64,000 bases of DNA from the NCBI GenBank assembly GCA_035285595.1, contig JAYKGV010000059.1:5159-69158 (forward strand), given 5' to 3'. This document shows positions 6,845 through 16,534 of the stretch, one piece after another. The position numbers and the translations under genes are program-made. The first letter of the stretch is position 1. Each line of letters opens with the position of its first letter. This stretch comes from VGJW01 sp035285595. Its GTDB lineage: Bacteria; Cyanobacteriota; Sericytochromatia; S15B-MN24; VGJW01. The notes under the pieces were generated by a model. That model saw only the letters and a list, made by a program, of their open reading frames with translations. It did not search any database and was not told where the DNA came from.

Positions 6845-8143
6845 ATGATGCGCCATCTCGCAAGCACCTCTCTCATTGCCGCGCTCACGGCCTCCGTGGT
6901 CGGGTGCGGCACGCAGGTGACCGGCGCTACTCAGGCACTTTCCCTTGGAAGCACCGGGGGGCGGCTTTACACCAAGGGAGGAATGGCTCAGGTACTCGTC
7001 AAGCGTGTGCCAGGGTCGACGGGTGCCATGAAGGTGGCATCGGCTACGCTTCGCCCCATGGCCGTAAGCGCCGGCATGGCCCGCCTGGGCTGGTCGATGG
7101 TGGGGGTCGCCCCCAGCCAGGTCAGCTCGGTCGTGCAGGCCCTCCGCCAGGACCGAAGCGTCCTCGCCGTACAGCCCAATCTTCAGCGTAACCTGATCAA
7201 GCCTGGCACGGCTCCGGGGCTCGAAGCAGCAGGACTGCCTGGCTTCACGGCCGCTGCCACCCCCAACGATCCGCACTTCGGCAAGCAGTATGCTCCCCAG
7301 TTGGTCAAGGCTCCCGAAGCTTGGGGCTTTGTCACCGGCAAGGGCCAGACCATCGCGATCGTCGATACCGGCGTCGATACCGGGCACCCCGACCTGAAGG
7401 ACCACGTGGTCCCCGGCTGGAACACGGTCAGTAACAATGCCAATGATAAGGACGATTTCGGCCATGGCACGCACTGCGCCGGGATCGCGGCGGGCTTGGC
7501 CAACAATCGTGAAGGCATTGCCGGCATCGCCCCCGACGCCAAAATCATGTCGGTCAAGGTTCTGGGTGCAGATGGGTCGGGGTCGGATGAGACCGTAGCT
7601 TCCGGCATTACTTGGGCTGCCGATCACGGAGCCACCGTCATCAATCTGTCTCTGGGGGGTCCCGGCGAGTCCAAGGTCATGAATGACGCGGTCGACTACG
7701 CACTCCGCAAGGGAGCTGTCCTCGTCGCGGCCATGGGCAACGATGGCACCAACGAAAAGTCCTACCCCGCGGCGTGCGAGGGGGTCATTGCGGTCGGGGC
7801 GTCCGACAAGCAGGACAAGATTGCCTCCTTCAGTCAGTGGGGCAGCTGGATCAGCGTGGCCGCGCCCGGAGTCAAGATTTTCGCCACGATGCCCACCTAC
7901 AAGGTGGCCATGAGCGACTGGGGCTTCCCCAGAAAATATGCCAGCATGGATGGCACGTCCATGGCGGCTCCGGCTGCGGCAGGTGTGACGGCGCTGGTCC
8001 GTTCCTGGCAGCCCAAGTTGTCCGCCGAACAGGTCAAGGCGAGGCTTGAGGCGACTGCGGACAAGGTCCCTTCACAGAACAACCAGCCCAATGAGTACTT
8101 CGGTCACGGACGTGTCAACGCCCTTCGCGCCGTCCAGCGCTGA
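6845..8143 (+). CDS. Subtilisin-family (S8) serine protease, lipoprotein
   Basis: A 432-residue exported serine endopeptidase of the S8 family, closest in layout to fervidolysin/thermitase-type enzymes. The signal ends in a lipobox (SVVGC, Cys21), so it is probably anchored to a membrane. An inhibitor-type propeptide fills about residues 45-115. The catalytic triad is Asp174 (AIVDTGVD), His207 (GHGTHCAG) and Ser372 (DGTSMAAP), with oxyanion Asn in AMGND near 299. No C-terminal extension is present. Direct-repeat boxes upstream suggest control by an OmpR/PhoB-type regulator. It is convergent with the helical protein gene at 8192, with a shared hairpin between them. Function in nutrient scavenging is inference. 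Confidence 0.93.
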   Translation: MMRHLASTSLIAALTASVVGCGTQVTGATQALSLGSTGGRLYTKGGMAQVLVKRVPGSTGAMKVASATLRPMAVSAGMARLGWSMVGVAPSQVSSVVQALRQDRSVLAVQPNLQRNLIKPGTAPGLEAAGLPGFTAAATPNDPHFGKQYAPQLVKAPEAWGFVTGKGQTIAIVDTGVDTGHPDLKDHVVPGWNTVSNNANDKDDFGHGTHCAGIAAGLANNREGIAGIAPDAKIMSVKVLGADGSGSDETVASGITWAADHGATVINLSLGGPGESKVMNDAVDYALRKGAVLVAAMGNDGTNEKSYPAACEGVIAVGASDKQDKIASFSQWGSWISVAAPGVKIFATMPTYKVAMSDWGFPRKYASMDGTSMAAPAAAGVTALVRSWQPKLSAEQVKARLEATADKVPSQNNQPNEYFGHGRVNALRAVQR

Positions 8144-8162
8144 ACCCTCCAAAGGAACTCAG

Positions 8163-8191
8163 GCGCCCTCCCGTAACCCACGGGGGGGCGC
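8163..8191. terminator. Terminator-like hairpin between convergent genes
   Basis: A 12-bp stem (8163-8174 with 8180-8191, one G-U pair) encloses the loop AACCC. It lies between the convergent protease and helical-protein genes. There is no T tract on either side, so it may act with Rho or only stabilise the 3' ends. Confidence 0.5.
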
Positions 8192-8749
8192 TCAGCCTTT
8201 GCCGGGGAACGCCCGACCGACCCAGTCCTGCAACCCTGCCAGAGCATCGCTCGCCGTCGGTGGGGGCACGGCAGAGGCTACGGCTGGCGGCTCGGGCAAC
8301 AGCTGATCAAGGCCGGCAGTGCCTTGGGGCACGAGTCGAGCCAGAGATTGGACGAGACGAAGCAACTCCCCGGCCTCCGCAGGATTTGCCTCAGGGCCGG
8401 CCAGGGCGAGCGCGCGCAGCAACTTCTTGAGCAACCTGGGGCCTTCTCCGCCTGCCCCTCCAAGCGCCTGTTGGAGAGCCAGCAACAAGCCCAACGCCCG
8501 CTCCAGCCTGGCAATCATCTGCAATATCTCGGCTTCGCTGGCCCCACCCAGCAGCATGCCCTGGGCCAGTTGCAGCAAAGGGCCCAGCAACGCTGCCACC
8601 TCACCCGGCAGAGCCGAAAGTAGCTCCCTGATGGTGGCCAGCAACTCCCGGAGGCGCTCGCGAGCGGCCACGGCCGCTCGCTCACCCAAGCCTCGGGTCG
8701 TGGTCAGCTTCTGCGTCCGCGCCCTGCGAACCCGCGCGCTTTCATCCAT
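8192..8749 (-). CDS. Hypothetical Leu/Ala-rich helical protein
   Basis: A protein of about 185 residues, almost entirely predicted alpha helix, rich in Leu, Ala and Glu (for example RERLRELLATIRELLSALP and ALGLLLALQQALGG). There is no signal peptide and no recognised domain; the tail is Pro-rich. ATG 8749 is preferred because AGGGGA lies just upstream; an in-frame ATG at 8767 would add six residues. It is the last gene after the STAS protein and RsbU-like phosphatase on the same strand, 36 bp downstream of the latter, so it could be a partner of that module. No homology-based function can be given. Confidence 0.6.
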   Translation of the reverse strand: MDESARVRRARTQKLTTTRGLGERAAVAARERLRELLATIRELLSALPGEVAALLGPLLQLAQGMLLGGASEAEILQMIARLERALGLLLALQQALGGAGGEGPRLLKKLLRALALAGPEANPAEAGELLRLVQSLARLVPQGTAGLDQLLPEPPAVASAVPPPTASDALAGLQDWVGRAFPGKG

Positions 8750-8785
8750 GAGTCCCCTGTACCCCATACTCGGGGAAGAAGCTCG

Positions 8786-11314
8786 TCAGACACCCTGGGC
8801 CGGCGCGCCCACACCGGAGCCGACCGGCGGCATCACCGGCGCCGCAAGAGGCTTTGCGAGCATCCGCATGGTCACCATCGTGACATCATCGAACGGCGCA
8901 CGCTCCTGACGAAAATCCGTGATCTCATCGGTGAACTGCCGTAGCAAGGCCGCGGCTCCCTCACGAGCAGCCCGTGCATTGGCATAGATGCGATCCACAC
9001 CGTAGGTGGCCCCTTGGGGGCTATGCACGTCCTCGAGTCCGTCTGAGTAGAACAGCAGGGTGTCGCCGACCTTGAGGGTGACCTCGACCTCACGATACTT
9101 GAAGCCATTCATCATCCCGAGCGGCGGCCCCTTCGCCAAGATCTCGTCCCCGTTCTGCAAGGGGCGCGGCATGCCGCCATTGGCCAGAAGCATCCGTCCC
9201 GAGGGCTCCCAGATGGCATAGCAAACAGCGACGAACATGCCTTCCGCAGGCTTGTTGGCACAGATGATCTCATTCATTCTGGACAGCATTTCGGCTGGGG
9301 ATGCATGTTCCTTGACGGCCGTTCGGAAACAGGACAATGCAGTCGTCATGAGCAAAGCCGCAGGCATGCCCTTGCCCGAAACGTCGCCGATGAGCATCCC
9401 GAGGCGACCATCCTCGAAGGCCACCACATCGTAAAGATCGCCCCCGACCTCGAGCGCGGGCGTTGAGCTGCCGAAGACCTCCACTCCGGGCACCGAAGGC
9501 ATCTGTTTGGGAAGCAAGCCGAGTTGGACCTGCCGGGCAATTTCCATCTCGTGGCGCAACTTCTCCTGGTCCGCCACCTGGCCGATCAGTCCGATACGGT
9601 CCAGACCGATCTGCAGCTGGTCCCCCAGACGTGCGATGAGCTCCGTATCATCGGGCAGCCATGGCTCACCCGACCTGCGGGGTCCCACCACCACCACGGC
9701 CAGAGGCGCCTTGCCCTGCTCGGGCCGGATCACCAGCGTGAGCCCCTTCTGCTTGCTGTCTGCTCCTCTGCCGACTTCGATGCCCCTCGGTGAGTAGGCT
9801 CCTACGTAACGGGGCAACCCGGGTTCGTCGAGTCGCAGAGGCTTGACCCGATCACTGGAGACCCCCAAGACCCTGCGTGGCAGGAGGTGGGTATCTCCGG
9901 GTTCCCGGGTGAACGCCATCAGGTAACGAGGTTGAAAGGCCTTTTCACACTGCGCCAACAAAGCCTGATAGAGAGGCTCTTTCTTGGTCAGGTTACGGAT
10001 CGACAGGGTGAACTCGTCGGTGATGAGAGCCGTGTCCGCCCTCTTGCGTTCGAAGACCGCATCCATCACCACACGCATCTGCCCCAGCAACCAAGGTGTG
10101 GACGGCACGACAAGCAAGGTGGCGGCAAGATGAGCCGTGACGCCATCAAACCCCCATCCGTCGGGCAATCCCCTGCCCAACCAACCGAATCCTCCCGCAG
10201 CCGGGGCATAGGCCAGCAGCAACACGACACCGGTGGTCACGACGACGGCGGCATTCTCAAGCCTCTCCTGCAGCCAGGCCGGGCGAACCCTCGCCACGAT
10301 CGCGGCGGTGGTGACGGGAAAGGCTATAAGCAACGGCAAGGACAACCCAGTTCCCAGTTCGATCCCCGCCGAGTCCGTAAAGAAATCCAGTACCGCGAAC
10401 GCAGCCAGCGGCAGCGCCGCCGCCACGAGAGCCTGGAGGATTTGGCGTGCCTGACCTCGAGCTCCGGGCAGGCTGGACTCGAGGGAGGTCACATACAGAT
10501 GGCGGATGAGCCACGCCAAACCGAGCAGCACCGGTCCCCACACCAGGAAACCGACAAAGGAGATCGTCCATACGAGCTCGGTGGCCTTTCCCTCGCGCGC
10601 ACTGCCGAACAAGCCGGAAGTCAGGAGGGACAGGATCGTCGCCATAAGGTAAGGCAGGCCCCGGACGAGCGGAATATCCTTGAGGAGCCGCGGCGGCGCA
10701 GGGTAGCTCAGAACCAGATGCACCAACGCGGCGCATAGCCAAGGCACGGCACCGAGCAGCAAGCCTATGGGGGAGCTTCCTTCTGTCAGGCCTAGCCTGG
10801 GCAAAGCCAGGACGAGTACCAAACCTACCGTGGTCATCTGCAGGGCCACGCCGGCCTCGATGGTTCGCACCAACCGATAGGACGCGACGGCCCCAGCCAT
10901 ACAGAGAGTCGTGAGCCCCAGCAAAGGCAGAATCACCTTGCCGACGTCAGCCATGGACCACTTCCGGATGATCACGGTGGCCGTGTAGGGCTGCTCTGCG
11001 TTGTCCCCAAAGACCAACTCATGCTCGCTGCCCGGTACCGCTTCGTCGAGAAATTGCTGGGCGTCCCAAGGCCGCTTCACCTCGACTCCGTCGACCTTGG
11101 TGAGGAACCGCTGCCCGGACGGAACATCCTTGAGGAGTTCCGGTCGCTCGGCCTGGCGGACCCCCATGGTTTCCGTGAGCTCGAAACCAGGATGCCCCCG
11201 GGAGTCCAGCCAGCCCATCTGGCGAACGATGACCGTCAGGTCGAGCACGACCACGAGCAAGCCAACGAGCACGAGGCTCGCCAGCGAAAGGGCTTGAGCT
11301 GTGGTGGCGCGCAC
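8786..11314 (-). CDS. Membrane-bound RsbU/SpoIIE-type PP2C phosphatase
   Basis: An 842-residue membrane protein ending in a PP2C-type serine phosphatase domain of the RsbU/SpoIIE family. Order: one N-terminal membrane helix (about 8-30), a PDZ-like extracytoplasmic region (about 60-115), six to eight membrane helices (about 125-440), a GAF-like region (about 455-590) and the phosphatase (about 600-830) with metal-binding Asp residues in GGDLYDVV, GDVSGKGMPAAL and PFDDVTMV. Such enzymes dephosphorylate STAS-domain antagonists to release sigma factors or other targets. The start is GTG 11314, ten bases after the stop of a STAS gene, which is the natural substrate candidate. The sensory input is probably membrane-derived. 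Confidence 0.88.
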   Translation of the reverse strand: MRATTAQALSLASLVLVGLLVVVLDLTVIVRQMGWLDSRGHPGFELTETMGVRQAERPELLKDVPSGQRFLTKVDGVEVKRPWDAQQFLDEAVPGSEHELVFGDNAEQPYTATVIIRKWSMADVGKVILPLLGLTTLCMAGAVASYRLVRTIEAGVALQMTTVGLVLVLALPRLGLTEGSSPIGLLLGAVPWLCAALVHLVLSYPAPPRLLKDIPLVRGLPYLMATILSLLTSGLFGSAREGKATELVWTISFVGFLVWGPVLLGLAWLIRHLYVTSLESSLPGARGQARQILQALVAAALPLAAFAVLDFFTDSAGIELGTGLSLPLLIAFPVTTAAIVARVRPAWLQERLENAAVVVTTGVVLLLAYAPAAGGFGWLGRGLPDGWGFDGVTAHLAATLLVVPSTPWLLGQMRVVMDAVFERKRADTALITDEFTLSIRNLTKKEPLYQALLAQCEKAFQPRYLMAFTREPGDTHLLPRRVLGVSSDRVKPLRLDEPGLPRYVGAYSPRGIEVGRGADSKQKGLTLVIRPEQGKAPLAVVVVGPRRSGEPWLPDDTELIARLGDQLQIGLDRIGLIGQVADQEKLRHEMEIARQVQLGLLPKQMPSVPGVEVFGSSTPALEVGGDLYDVVAFEDGRLGMLIGDVSGKGMPAALLMTTALSCFRTAVKEHASPAEMLSRMNEIICANKPAEGMFVAVCYAIWEPSGRMLLANGGMPRPLQNGDEILAKGPPLGMMNGFKYREVEVTLKVGDTLLFYSDGLEDVHSPQGATYGVDRIYANARAAREGAAALLRQFTDEITDFRQERAPFDDVTMVTMRMLAKPLAAPVMPPVGSGVGAPAQGV

Positions 11315-11323
11315 GGAAGATGT

Positions 11324-11668
11324 CTAGCGGAGCAAGTCCTCGATGGCCTTGTCCTTGGTGTCATAGAACGTGAAGAACGACGGGAAGTCCAGCAGGTCGA
11401 AGACCCGATAGACATCCTCGCGCACGCCGGCGGCCACGACCTTGCCCCCCTTCGCATCCGCAAGGTTGCGGGCCACCAACAAAAGCCCCATGCCCGAGCT
11501 GATGATGAACTCCAGACCACTGAAGTCGAAGACCAGCGAAGCCTGATTGCCGGAGAAGGCATCGCGGATCTTGGCCTCCAGCGTATTCACATCGGCGGGA
11601 TCGACCCGGCCAGAGACAGCGAGAACATTGAAGGTCTCGTAGGATTCCTGACGGACGGTGATGGCCAC
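11324..11668 (-). CDS. STAS-domain anti-sigma factor antagonist (RsbV/SpoIIAA-like)
   Basis: A 114-residue cytoplasmic STAS protein. In this family the unphosphorylated form sequesters an anti-sigma kinase, and phosphorylation of a conserved Ser switches it off. The motif LEFIISSGMGLLL carries the candidate phosphoserine near residue 57. The start is GTG 11668 with AAGGAG eight bases upstream. It is followed directly by the RsbU-like phosphatase, forming a two-gene switch. The matching RsbW-type kinase and sigma factor are not in the window, so the output may be a sigma factor or another pathway. Confidence 0.9.
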   Translation of the reverse strand: MAITVRQESYETFNVLAVSGRVDPADVNTLEAKIRDAFSGNQASLVFDFSGLEFIISSGMGLLLVARNLADAKGGKVVAAGVREDVYRVFDLLDFPSFFTFYDTKDKAIEDLLR

Positions 11669-11733
11669 GACTTTGCTCCTTGGAAAACTGATGCCGAGGT
11701 CAACCTACCCTCGGGCCGATGAGTTACACGCCG

Positions 11734-14700
11734 CTAGAAGTTGGCCCCTATGCCGAGAATGAGCTGGTGCCCCCCCAGGACAGGGTGAAAGCCCCGGCCG
11801 TATCCCAGGCGAAACTGGGAGGGAATGCCCTGAGCGAGGGTGACGTGGGTCCGGAACTCGAGACCGGCCCCCACCATGTCCTGGGACTGCGCCCACACGT
11901 TCCAGACACGCGCCCAGTCGATAAACGGTGCCAGAGACAGACGCTCGAGAAAGACCGGGACCGTGCCGGGACCTGCCATGAGCTCACCCAGGGGCACGCG
12001 CCATTCAAGCGAGGCCATGGCGGCGTGCCGGCCTACCGGAGTTTCATTCCGCACCCCGTAACCCCGCAGCGGTAGCCTGCGGTCCGGGGAGTCCTGCAGC
12101 ACCCTTAGATCCTGCAAATCAAACAGCGCCGTACTGGTCGCCCGCCCCAGGAGCAGGTTGGTGTTGGGGTCCTGGGTCACGCCGGCCCCGAGGTCTGCGG
12201 CATACCAGCCGAAGTTGTTGAGCGCATAGGGCACATCGTCCCTATCGTCGAACAGGGTACCGGCAAAGCCTCGAAAGGCAACGACCTGCCTCCCGGGAAG
12301 CGGGAGGTATCTGCGCCAGTCGGCGAAGGCCCGGCTGTAGCCCAGCGTGCTGCCGAGCGAAACCGCACCGGCCGCGAGCTGCGGCAAGGTACGTTCGAGC
12401 CCGACGTTCCAGAGCGTTCCGTCCGTGGTGCTGATCGGCCGACCCGGCCTGAAGGCGGAGTTGCCCATAACGTTGAAGCGGGCAAGGTAGAAGTCTGTCG
12501 GCGGAGTCGTGACCGGTACCAATGCGGCGAATGCATCGCCCGAGGTCGTGTTCAGGCGGCCCTCGACAAGCACGGCATCCGGCACGCTCTGCGAGGCAAT
12601 CATCACCGAGCTGCCGATGCGTTTCCACTCGACACCGAACTTGGTGGTGAGCCCGTCCATCCACGGATTGATGAGGGGCGAGGGCGGCGGATCGAGTTGC
12701 ACGCTTCCCACCAGCGTATGCGTGGTGCGAACCTGATACAACGTGGGAGTCGTCAGGTCATTGGGTTGGTATTGGGCCAGCAAGCCACCTTGGCCGTCGA
12801 CCAGGAGCAAGGGCTGGTTGATGCGTCCGCCGTTGACCGTGAGGGAGGGCTCGGAGACTTGCACATACGAAAGCCCCAGGGTCGGGTCGAGGACGTCGTT
12901 CTGGTACGCCGCCTGGATGAAGGGCGTGACAGGGGTGTCCGGCACGAAGGACGACGTCAAGCCAAGGCTTGCGAACCAGAAATGGCGGCGAAGGGCATCC
13001 TCGCCGTACCCTCTGACGGCCATGTAGCTGCCGAATCCCCCAAGTTCACCGCCAGGCAGGCGCAGGTCGCGCAACAGTGTATTGTTGCTGTGGTCGAAGA
13101 AAGCAAAGGGCCATACGAGTCGGGGCTGCAGCGACTGCAGGGGGTTGTAGTCGCCCTCTGCCAAAACCGGCGAGGCGACGGTGGCAGAGGCGGCAGTCGC
13201 CGGACGCAGAGGCCGCACCACGGCAGGATCTCCAGCCAGCTTCCTGAAGACTCCCTCCCCCCGCTCCCGGGTCTCTGGCTGGAATTTCGCCGGGAGAAAC
13301 GGCATGACGTGGATGTCGTAACCGGCGACCCCATAGTCCACGTATGCCAGCTGCCGGCCGTCCGGGCTGACCTCGGGATCAAAGGCCCCGCCCAGCACGT
13401 TGGTGACCTGAAAGCGAGCACCGTCGGCCAGTCGCAGGGCGTGCAGATTCATGACCCCGGTCCGGTCGCTGGCAAAGAGCAGCCACTTGCCGTCCGGCGA
13501 GAAGGATGGGGCAATCTGCACGGCATCATCGGGAGCAACCGGCTTGAGTGTGCGTGTCTCGGCATCCAGCCACACGAGGTTGGTCCGACCCTCCGTCCAT
13601 TGGACCACCACTGCACGCCGACCGTCGGGGTGCCAGGCCGGACTGGCGAAACTTCCAAGCATGGGCCCCTTTAGGCGCCAAAGGAGCTTGCCGTCAGGGT
13701 CCAACATCCCAAGATCGTTGCGTCCCCCGCCATTGAGCACCACGAGCGTCCGCCCATCAGGGTGGGGTGCAGGACACGAAGCACGCAAGCCGCGGGTCAA
13801 AGGCTTTGACTTGCTCTCGAAGAAGTCGTGCCTAAAAGAGTCATTGAAACCCGTCAGGCGGGTGTTCTCTCCCGTCCCGTACGACACCAGACCCTTGCCG
13901 CCCGGGACAATCCGGAAATCCTTGCGTGATGACTTGGCCAGCACGAACTCTTGGTTACCACTGGGAAGGTGTTGACGTACGACTCCCGCATCCCCTTCGA
14001 GAGGAGATTGCGTGAAGAGCAAGGTCTCGGCGTCGAGCCAGTGAGGGTGACGATGATTGCGTCCGGTCGTGGTGACGGCACGCGACGTGGTCACGGGACG
14101 ACGGCGGATCGCTTCGACCTGGGTCTCGTAGCGTTCCCTGAAAAAGGCGATAGCCTCGTCCCACAGCTGGTACATCGGCTTGCCCGTGGCCCTCAATGAG
14201 GCCAGGTTGATGCCCCCCCAGGGAAACTCCCCCAGCCGATCACTGATGCGGACCGCCTGTTCCACGCCCCCCTTGGCCGAAAGGTACTTGTGGAAGATGG
14301 TTCCGTAGGAGTACAAGGCCCCGCCTGGTGCCCACTCCAGTGCGTAGTTTCCAGAAGCCTTGTCGATGCTGAAGGGCGCACCTTCCAGAAACTGTCTCCG
14401 CAGGACCATGTCGAACTGGCCTTCGAGGGCACGACCACCCCCGGTGAGCGCGCTCTCCTGGAAGACGGCAAGGCCTTCCTTCAGGAAATTGGGCAGGAAG
14501 TCCAGCTGCAACAGCACGGCAAACTCGGGAAACAGGAAGCGCAGCAAAGAGGCATTGATCCAGCCGTTGATCTGCCCCGGCCCCGTGGCCGACCGCAGGT
14601 GCAGCACATGCGTATACTCGTGCGCGATCACCATCTTGAGCCAGTTGTCGTAGCGCCCGACATACCAGTCTTCCTCGGGGCTGGGCGGCGTCACCCAGAA

Positions 14701-15042
14701 AGTCAGCGACGAGTCCGGGTAGGGTGTGGCAAAGCCATTGGTGGTGTCCTCGGTATCGAGGATGGTCACGTGGGTCCGATCATCTTCACGCCGGAACAGC
14801 GGACCCAGGACCTCATGGCTCTCTTCGGCGTACTGGGCGGCCTTGAGCGCGACTTCCCGGAGCTCGGCCGGATAGTGAACCCAGAAGTGGGCCGTCGTGA
14901 GGGTGCGCCACTCTCCTCCGGCGGGCACGAAGTCTGCAGCCCAGGCCGGCAGGGATCCGAGACACGAAATCACAAGGGCCGCGCCCGCGATGACGGGCCG
15001 ACACCAGGACCTGCGCACCCGGGACAAGGGCAGTTCTCCCAA
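11734..15042 (-). CDS. Large exported protein: zinc peptidase, WD40-like propeller and C-terminal barrel
   Basis: A 1102-residue protein with a signal peptide (hydrophobic core about 17-35, cleavage near AWA-ADF). The first third is a gluzincin-like metallopeptidase with HEYTH at 141-145 and a likely third zinc ligand Glu189 in FLKEGLAVF. The middle (about 330-590) has TolB/PD40-type blades such as FSPDGKWLLFASDRTG and VSPDGRQLAYVDYG. The last 450 residues alternate strands like a surface-antigen/Omp85-type barrel and end in LILGIGANF, with the C-terminal Phe used for barrel assembly. It is a paralogue of the protein at 38716-41721. The layout suggests an outer-membrane anchored protease. The substrate and side of the membrane are unknown. 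Confidence 0.82.
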   Translation of the reverse strand: MGELPLSRVRRSWCRPVIAGAALVISCLGSLPAWAADFVPAGGEWRTLTTAHFWVHYPAELREVALKAAQYAEESHEVLGPLFRREDDRTHVTILDTEDTTNGFATPYPDSSLTFWVTPPSPEEDWYVGRYDNWLKMVIAHEYTHVLHLRSATGPGQINGWINASLLRFLFPEFAVLLQLDFLPNFLKEGLAVFQESALTGGGRALEGQFDMVLRRQFLEGAPFSIDKASGNYALEWAPGGALYSYGTIFHKYLSAKGGVEQAVRISDRLGEFPWGGINLASLRATGKPMYQLWDEAIAFFRERYETQVEAIRRRPVTTSRAVTTTGRNHRHPHWLDAETLLFTQSPLEGDAGVVRQHLPSGNQEFVLAKSSRKDFRIVPGGKGLVSYGTGENTRLTGFNDSFRHDFFESKSKPLTRGLRASCPAPHPDGRTLVVLNGGGRNDLGMLDPDGKLLWRLKGPMLGSFASPAWHPDGRRAVVVQWTEGRTNLVWLDAETRTLKPVAPDDAVQIAPSFSPDGKWLLFASDRTGVMNLHALRLADGARFQVTNVLGGAFDPEVSPDGRQLAYVDYGVAGYDIHVMPFLPAKFQPETRERGEGVFRKLAGDPAVVRPLRPATAASATVASPVLAEGDYNPLQSLQPRLVWPFAFFDHSNNTLLRDLRLPGGELGGFGSYMAVRGYGEDALRRHFWFASLGLTSSFVPDTPVTPFIQAAYQNDVLDPTLGLSYVQVSEPSLTVNGGRINQPLLLVDGQGGLLAQYQPNDLTTPTLYQVRTTHTLVGSVQLDPPPSPLINPWMDGLTTKFGVEWKRIGSSVMIASQSVPDAVLVEGRLNTTSGDAFAALVPVTTPPTDFYLARFNVMGNSAFRPGRPISTTDGTLWNVGLERTLPQLAAGAVSLGSTLGYSRAFADWRRYLPLPGRQVVAFRGFAGTLFDDRDDVPYALNNFGWYAADLGAGVTQDPNTNLLLGRATSTALFDLQDLRVLQDSPDRRLPLRGYGVRNETPVGRHAAMASLEWRVPLGELMAGPGTVPVFLERLSLAPFIDWARVWNVWAQSQDMVGAGLEFRTHVTLAQGIPSQFRLGYGRGFHPVLGGHQLILGIGANF

Positions 15043-15156
15043 TCAACCTGTCCAGTTTAGCCCTTCTCGAGCATAACGGCGCATCCACGGCGAAATTGAC
15101 CAATCCTTGATGTCCTCTTTACCGCTTCGAGTCCAGCCCGCAGGTACAACACCTCC

Positions 15157-16467
15157 ATGGATGCCGCTCGTTCACGGCCGACCGCAGTTCCCCCGCTGCT
15201 GGCGCAACTGCGTGACGCGGTGGGCCGTCCCCGGAGCACCGGGACGACCCGATGGCAGACCGAACACGCGAAGGACCGCCGCTCGGACGGAACCATCCAA
15301 ACTCCCGCACCCGGTGTCCTGATGGCGTCGGGGCATCTCGAGGCCTGGCGCCATGACGGACTTTCGGCCCGTGCAGAAGGACGGCACGAGGGCTCGCTCG
15401 TTCACGCGGAAGGTACGGCTTGGGCCAACGCGACCTTCGATGCCGGGATTCGTCTCGTGGGCGCCCTTGCTGCGGTGCCGGGAATGGCCGTGGCGGCAGG
15501 AGCCGCCGAGGTGCAAGCCACAGCGAAAGTCGAAGGCGGTGCGGTCGGCAAGGCCAAGGTGGGCCGCAGCCTGTTCTCGATCGATGGTTTCCTGCACGCC
15601 GTGGGCGAGGTGGGTGCGAGAGCCCGAGCTGCCGGGGTGGCCCTGCTTGGCATCGACAGTCTGGGCCTGCCGGGCTTCGAGTTCGGCGGGGCCGCCGAAG
15701 GCATGGCCGGGGCGCAGGGGACGGGGCGTGCGGGCTTGGCCGTCTCGTTACTGGGCCTGATCCGAGTTCAGGTCCGGGGATTGGCCCAGGGGATCGCCGG
15801 GGCAGCAGGTGTCGCGGGCGGCCACCTGAAGTTCCGGGACGGCGACCTGTCGGTCGGCTTCGGGGCGGGCGGAGCCGCGGGGGTGGGCGGCGGCCTTGGA
15901 ACCGAGGTGACAGTAGGCCTAGGCAAGATCCCCAAGGGCATCCTGCAGACGACCGTGGCGCCCATCCTCCAGTTGCCGATGTTTGCCCTGAACACCCTCG
16001 GCAAGGCGCTCGGCATCAAACCGCCCGAAGGCCGCGAAATGCCCGTGCTGGGCGACTGGGGCCGCTGGGCGGCGCATAGCGTCGAACAAGGAACAAAGGC
16101 CGTCGGCGAGGGACTGACGGAGATCGTGGAGGATGTCGGGGCCGTGGCGAAGGTCGTGGGGGGAGCCGTGACCGAAGGAGTCACAGGCCTCGCCAAGGGC
16201 GTGGGCCAGGCGGCCGAAGCGCTGGGTGGGGCGGTCGTCGGAGTCGTCGAGGGTATCGGCAAGGGCCTCGCGGCCGTCGGTGGGGGCATCGCAGATGCCT
16301 TGGGCAGCCTCTTCGGGAGCAAGAAGAGTCCGTCATCTGACAGCGCGAAGCAGGAACGCCGGCCCCCGGTGGCAGGGCAGCACGCCAGGACCGCCGATAG
16401 CCTTACGACGCCCGAGGCTGTTGCACCGGGACACGTGTTGCTGCTCGGGGAACGTCGAACCCTTTGA
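15157..16467 (+). CDS. Gly/Ala-rich repetitive protein, unknown function
   Basis: A 436-residue protein of very low complexity. Residues about 55-235 alternate small and charged residues with many Gly (for example FGAGGAAGVGGGLGTEVTVG). Residues about 300-385 form a glycine-zipper-like stretch with Gly every three to five positions (AVGEGLTEIVEDVGAVAKVV, then GVGQAAEALGGAVVGVVEGI). Such segments are seen in pore-forming or membrane-inserting proteins and in secreted repeat proteins, but I recognise no family. There is no signal peptide. ATG 15157 is used without a strong ribosome site. A less GC-rich effector-like gene follows 67 bp downstream on the same strand, suggesting a two-gene cassette. 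The plus strand was chosen because its composition is protein-like, unlike the Arg/Ser/Pro-rich minus frames. Confidence 0.62.
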   Translation: MDAARSRPTAVPPLLAQLRDAVGRPRSTGTTRWQTEHAKDRRSDGTIQTPAPGVLMASGHLEAWRHDGLSARAEGRHEGSLVHAEGTAWANATFDAGIRLVGALAAVPGMAVAAGAAEVQATAKVEGGAVGKAKVGRSLFSIDGFLHAVGEVGARARAAGVALLGIDSLGLPGFEFGGAAEGMAGAQGTGRAGLAVSLLGLIRVQVRGLAQGIAGAAGVAGGHLKFRDGDLSVGFGAGGAAGVGGGLGTEVTVGLGKIPKGILQTTVAPILQLPMFALNTLGKALGIKPPEGREMPVLGDWGRWAAHSVEQGTKAVGEGLTEIVEDVGAVAKVVGGAVTEGVTGLAKGVGQAAEALGGAVVGVVEGIGKGLAAVGGGIADALGSLFGSKKSPSSDSAKQERRPPVAGQHARTADSLTTPEAVAPGHVLLLGERRTL

Positions 16468-16534
16468 CTTCGTAACGACAACCACTAGGTCTACTTTCTT
16501 TGCCTACGGGTATGGACCCCTTGGAGGACCAAAC

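Noticed and set aside
15768..16481. A minus-strand frame across the Gly-rich protein gene
   Set aside because: Its translation is Ser/Pro/Arg-rich shadow sequence; the plus strand has a regular repeat pattern.
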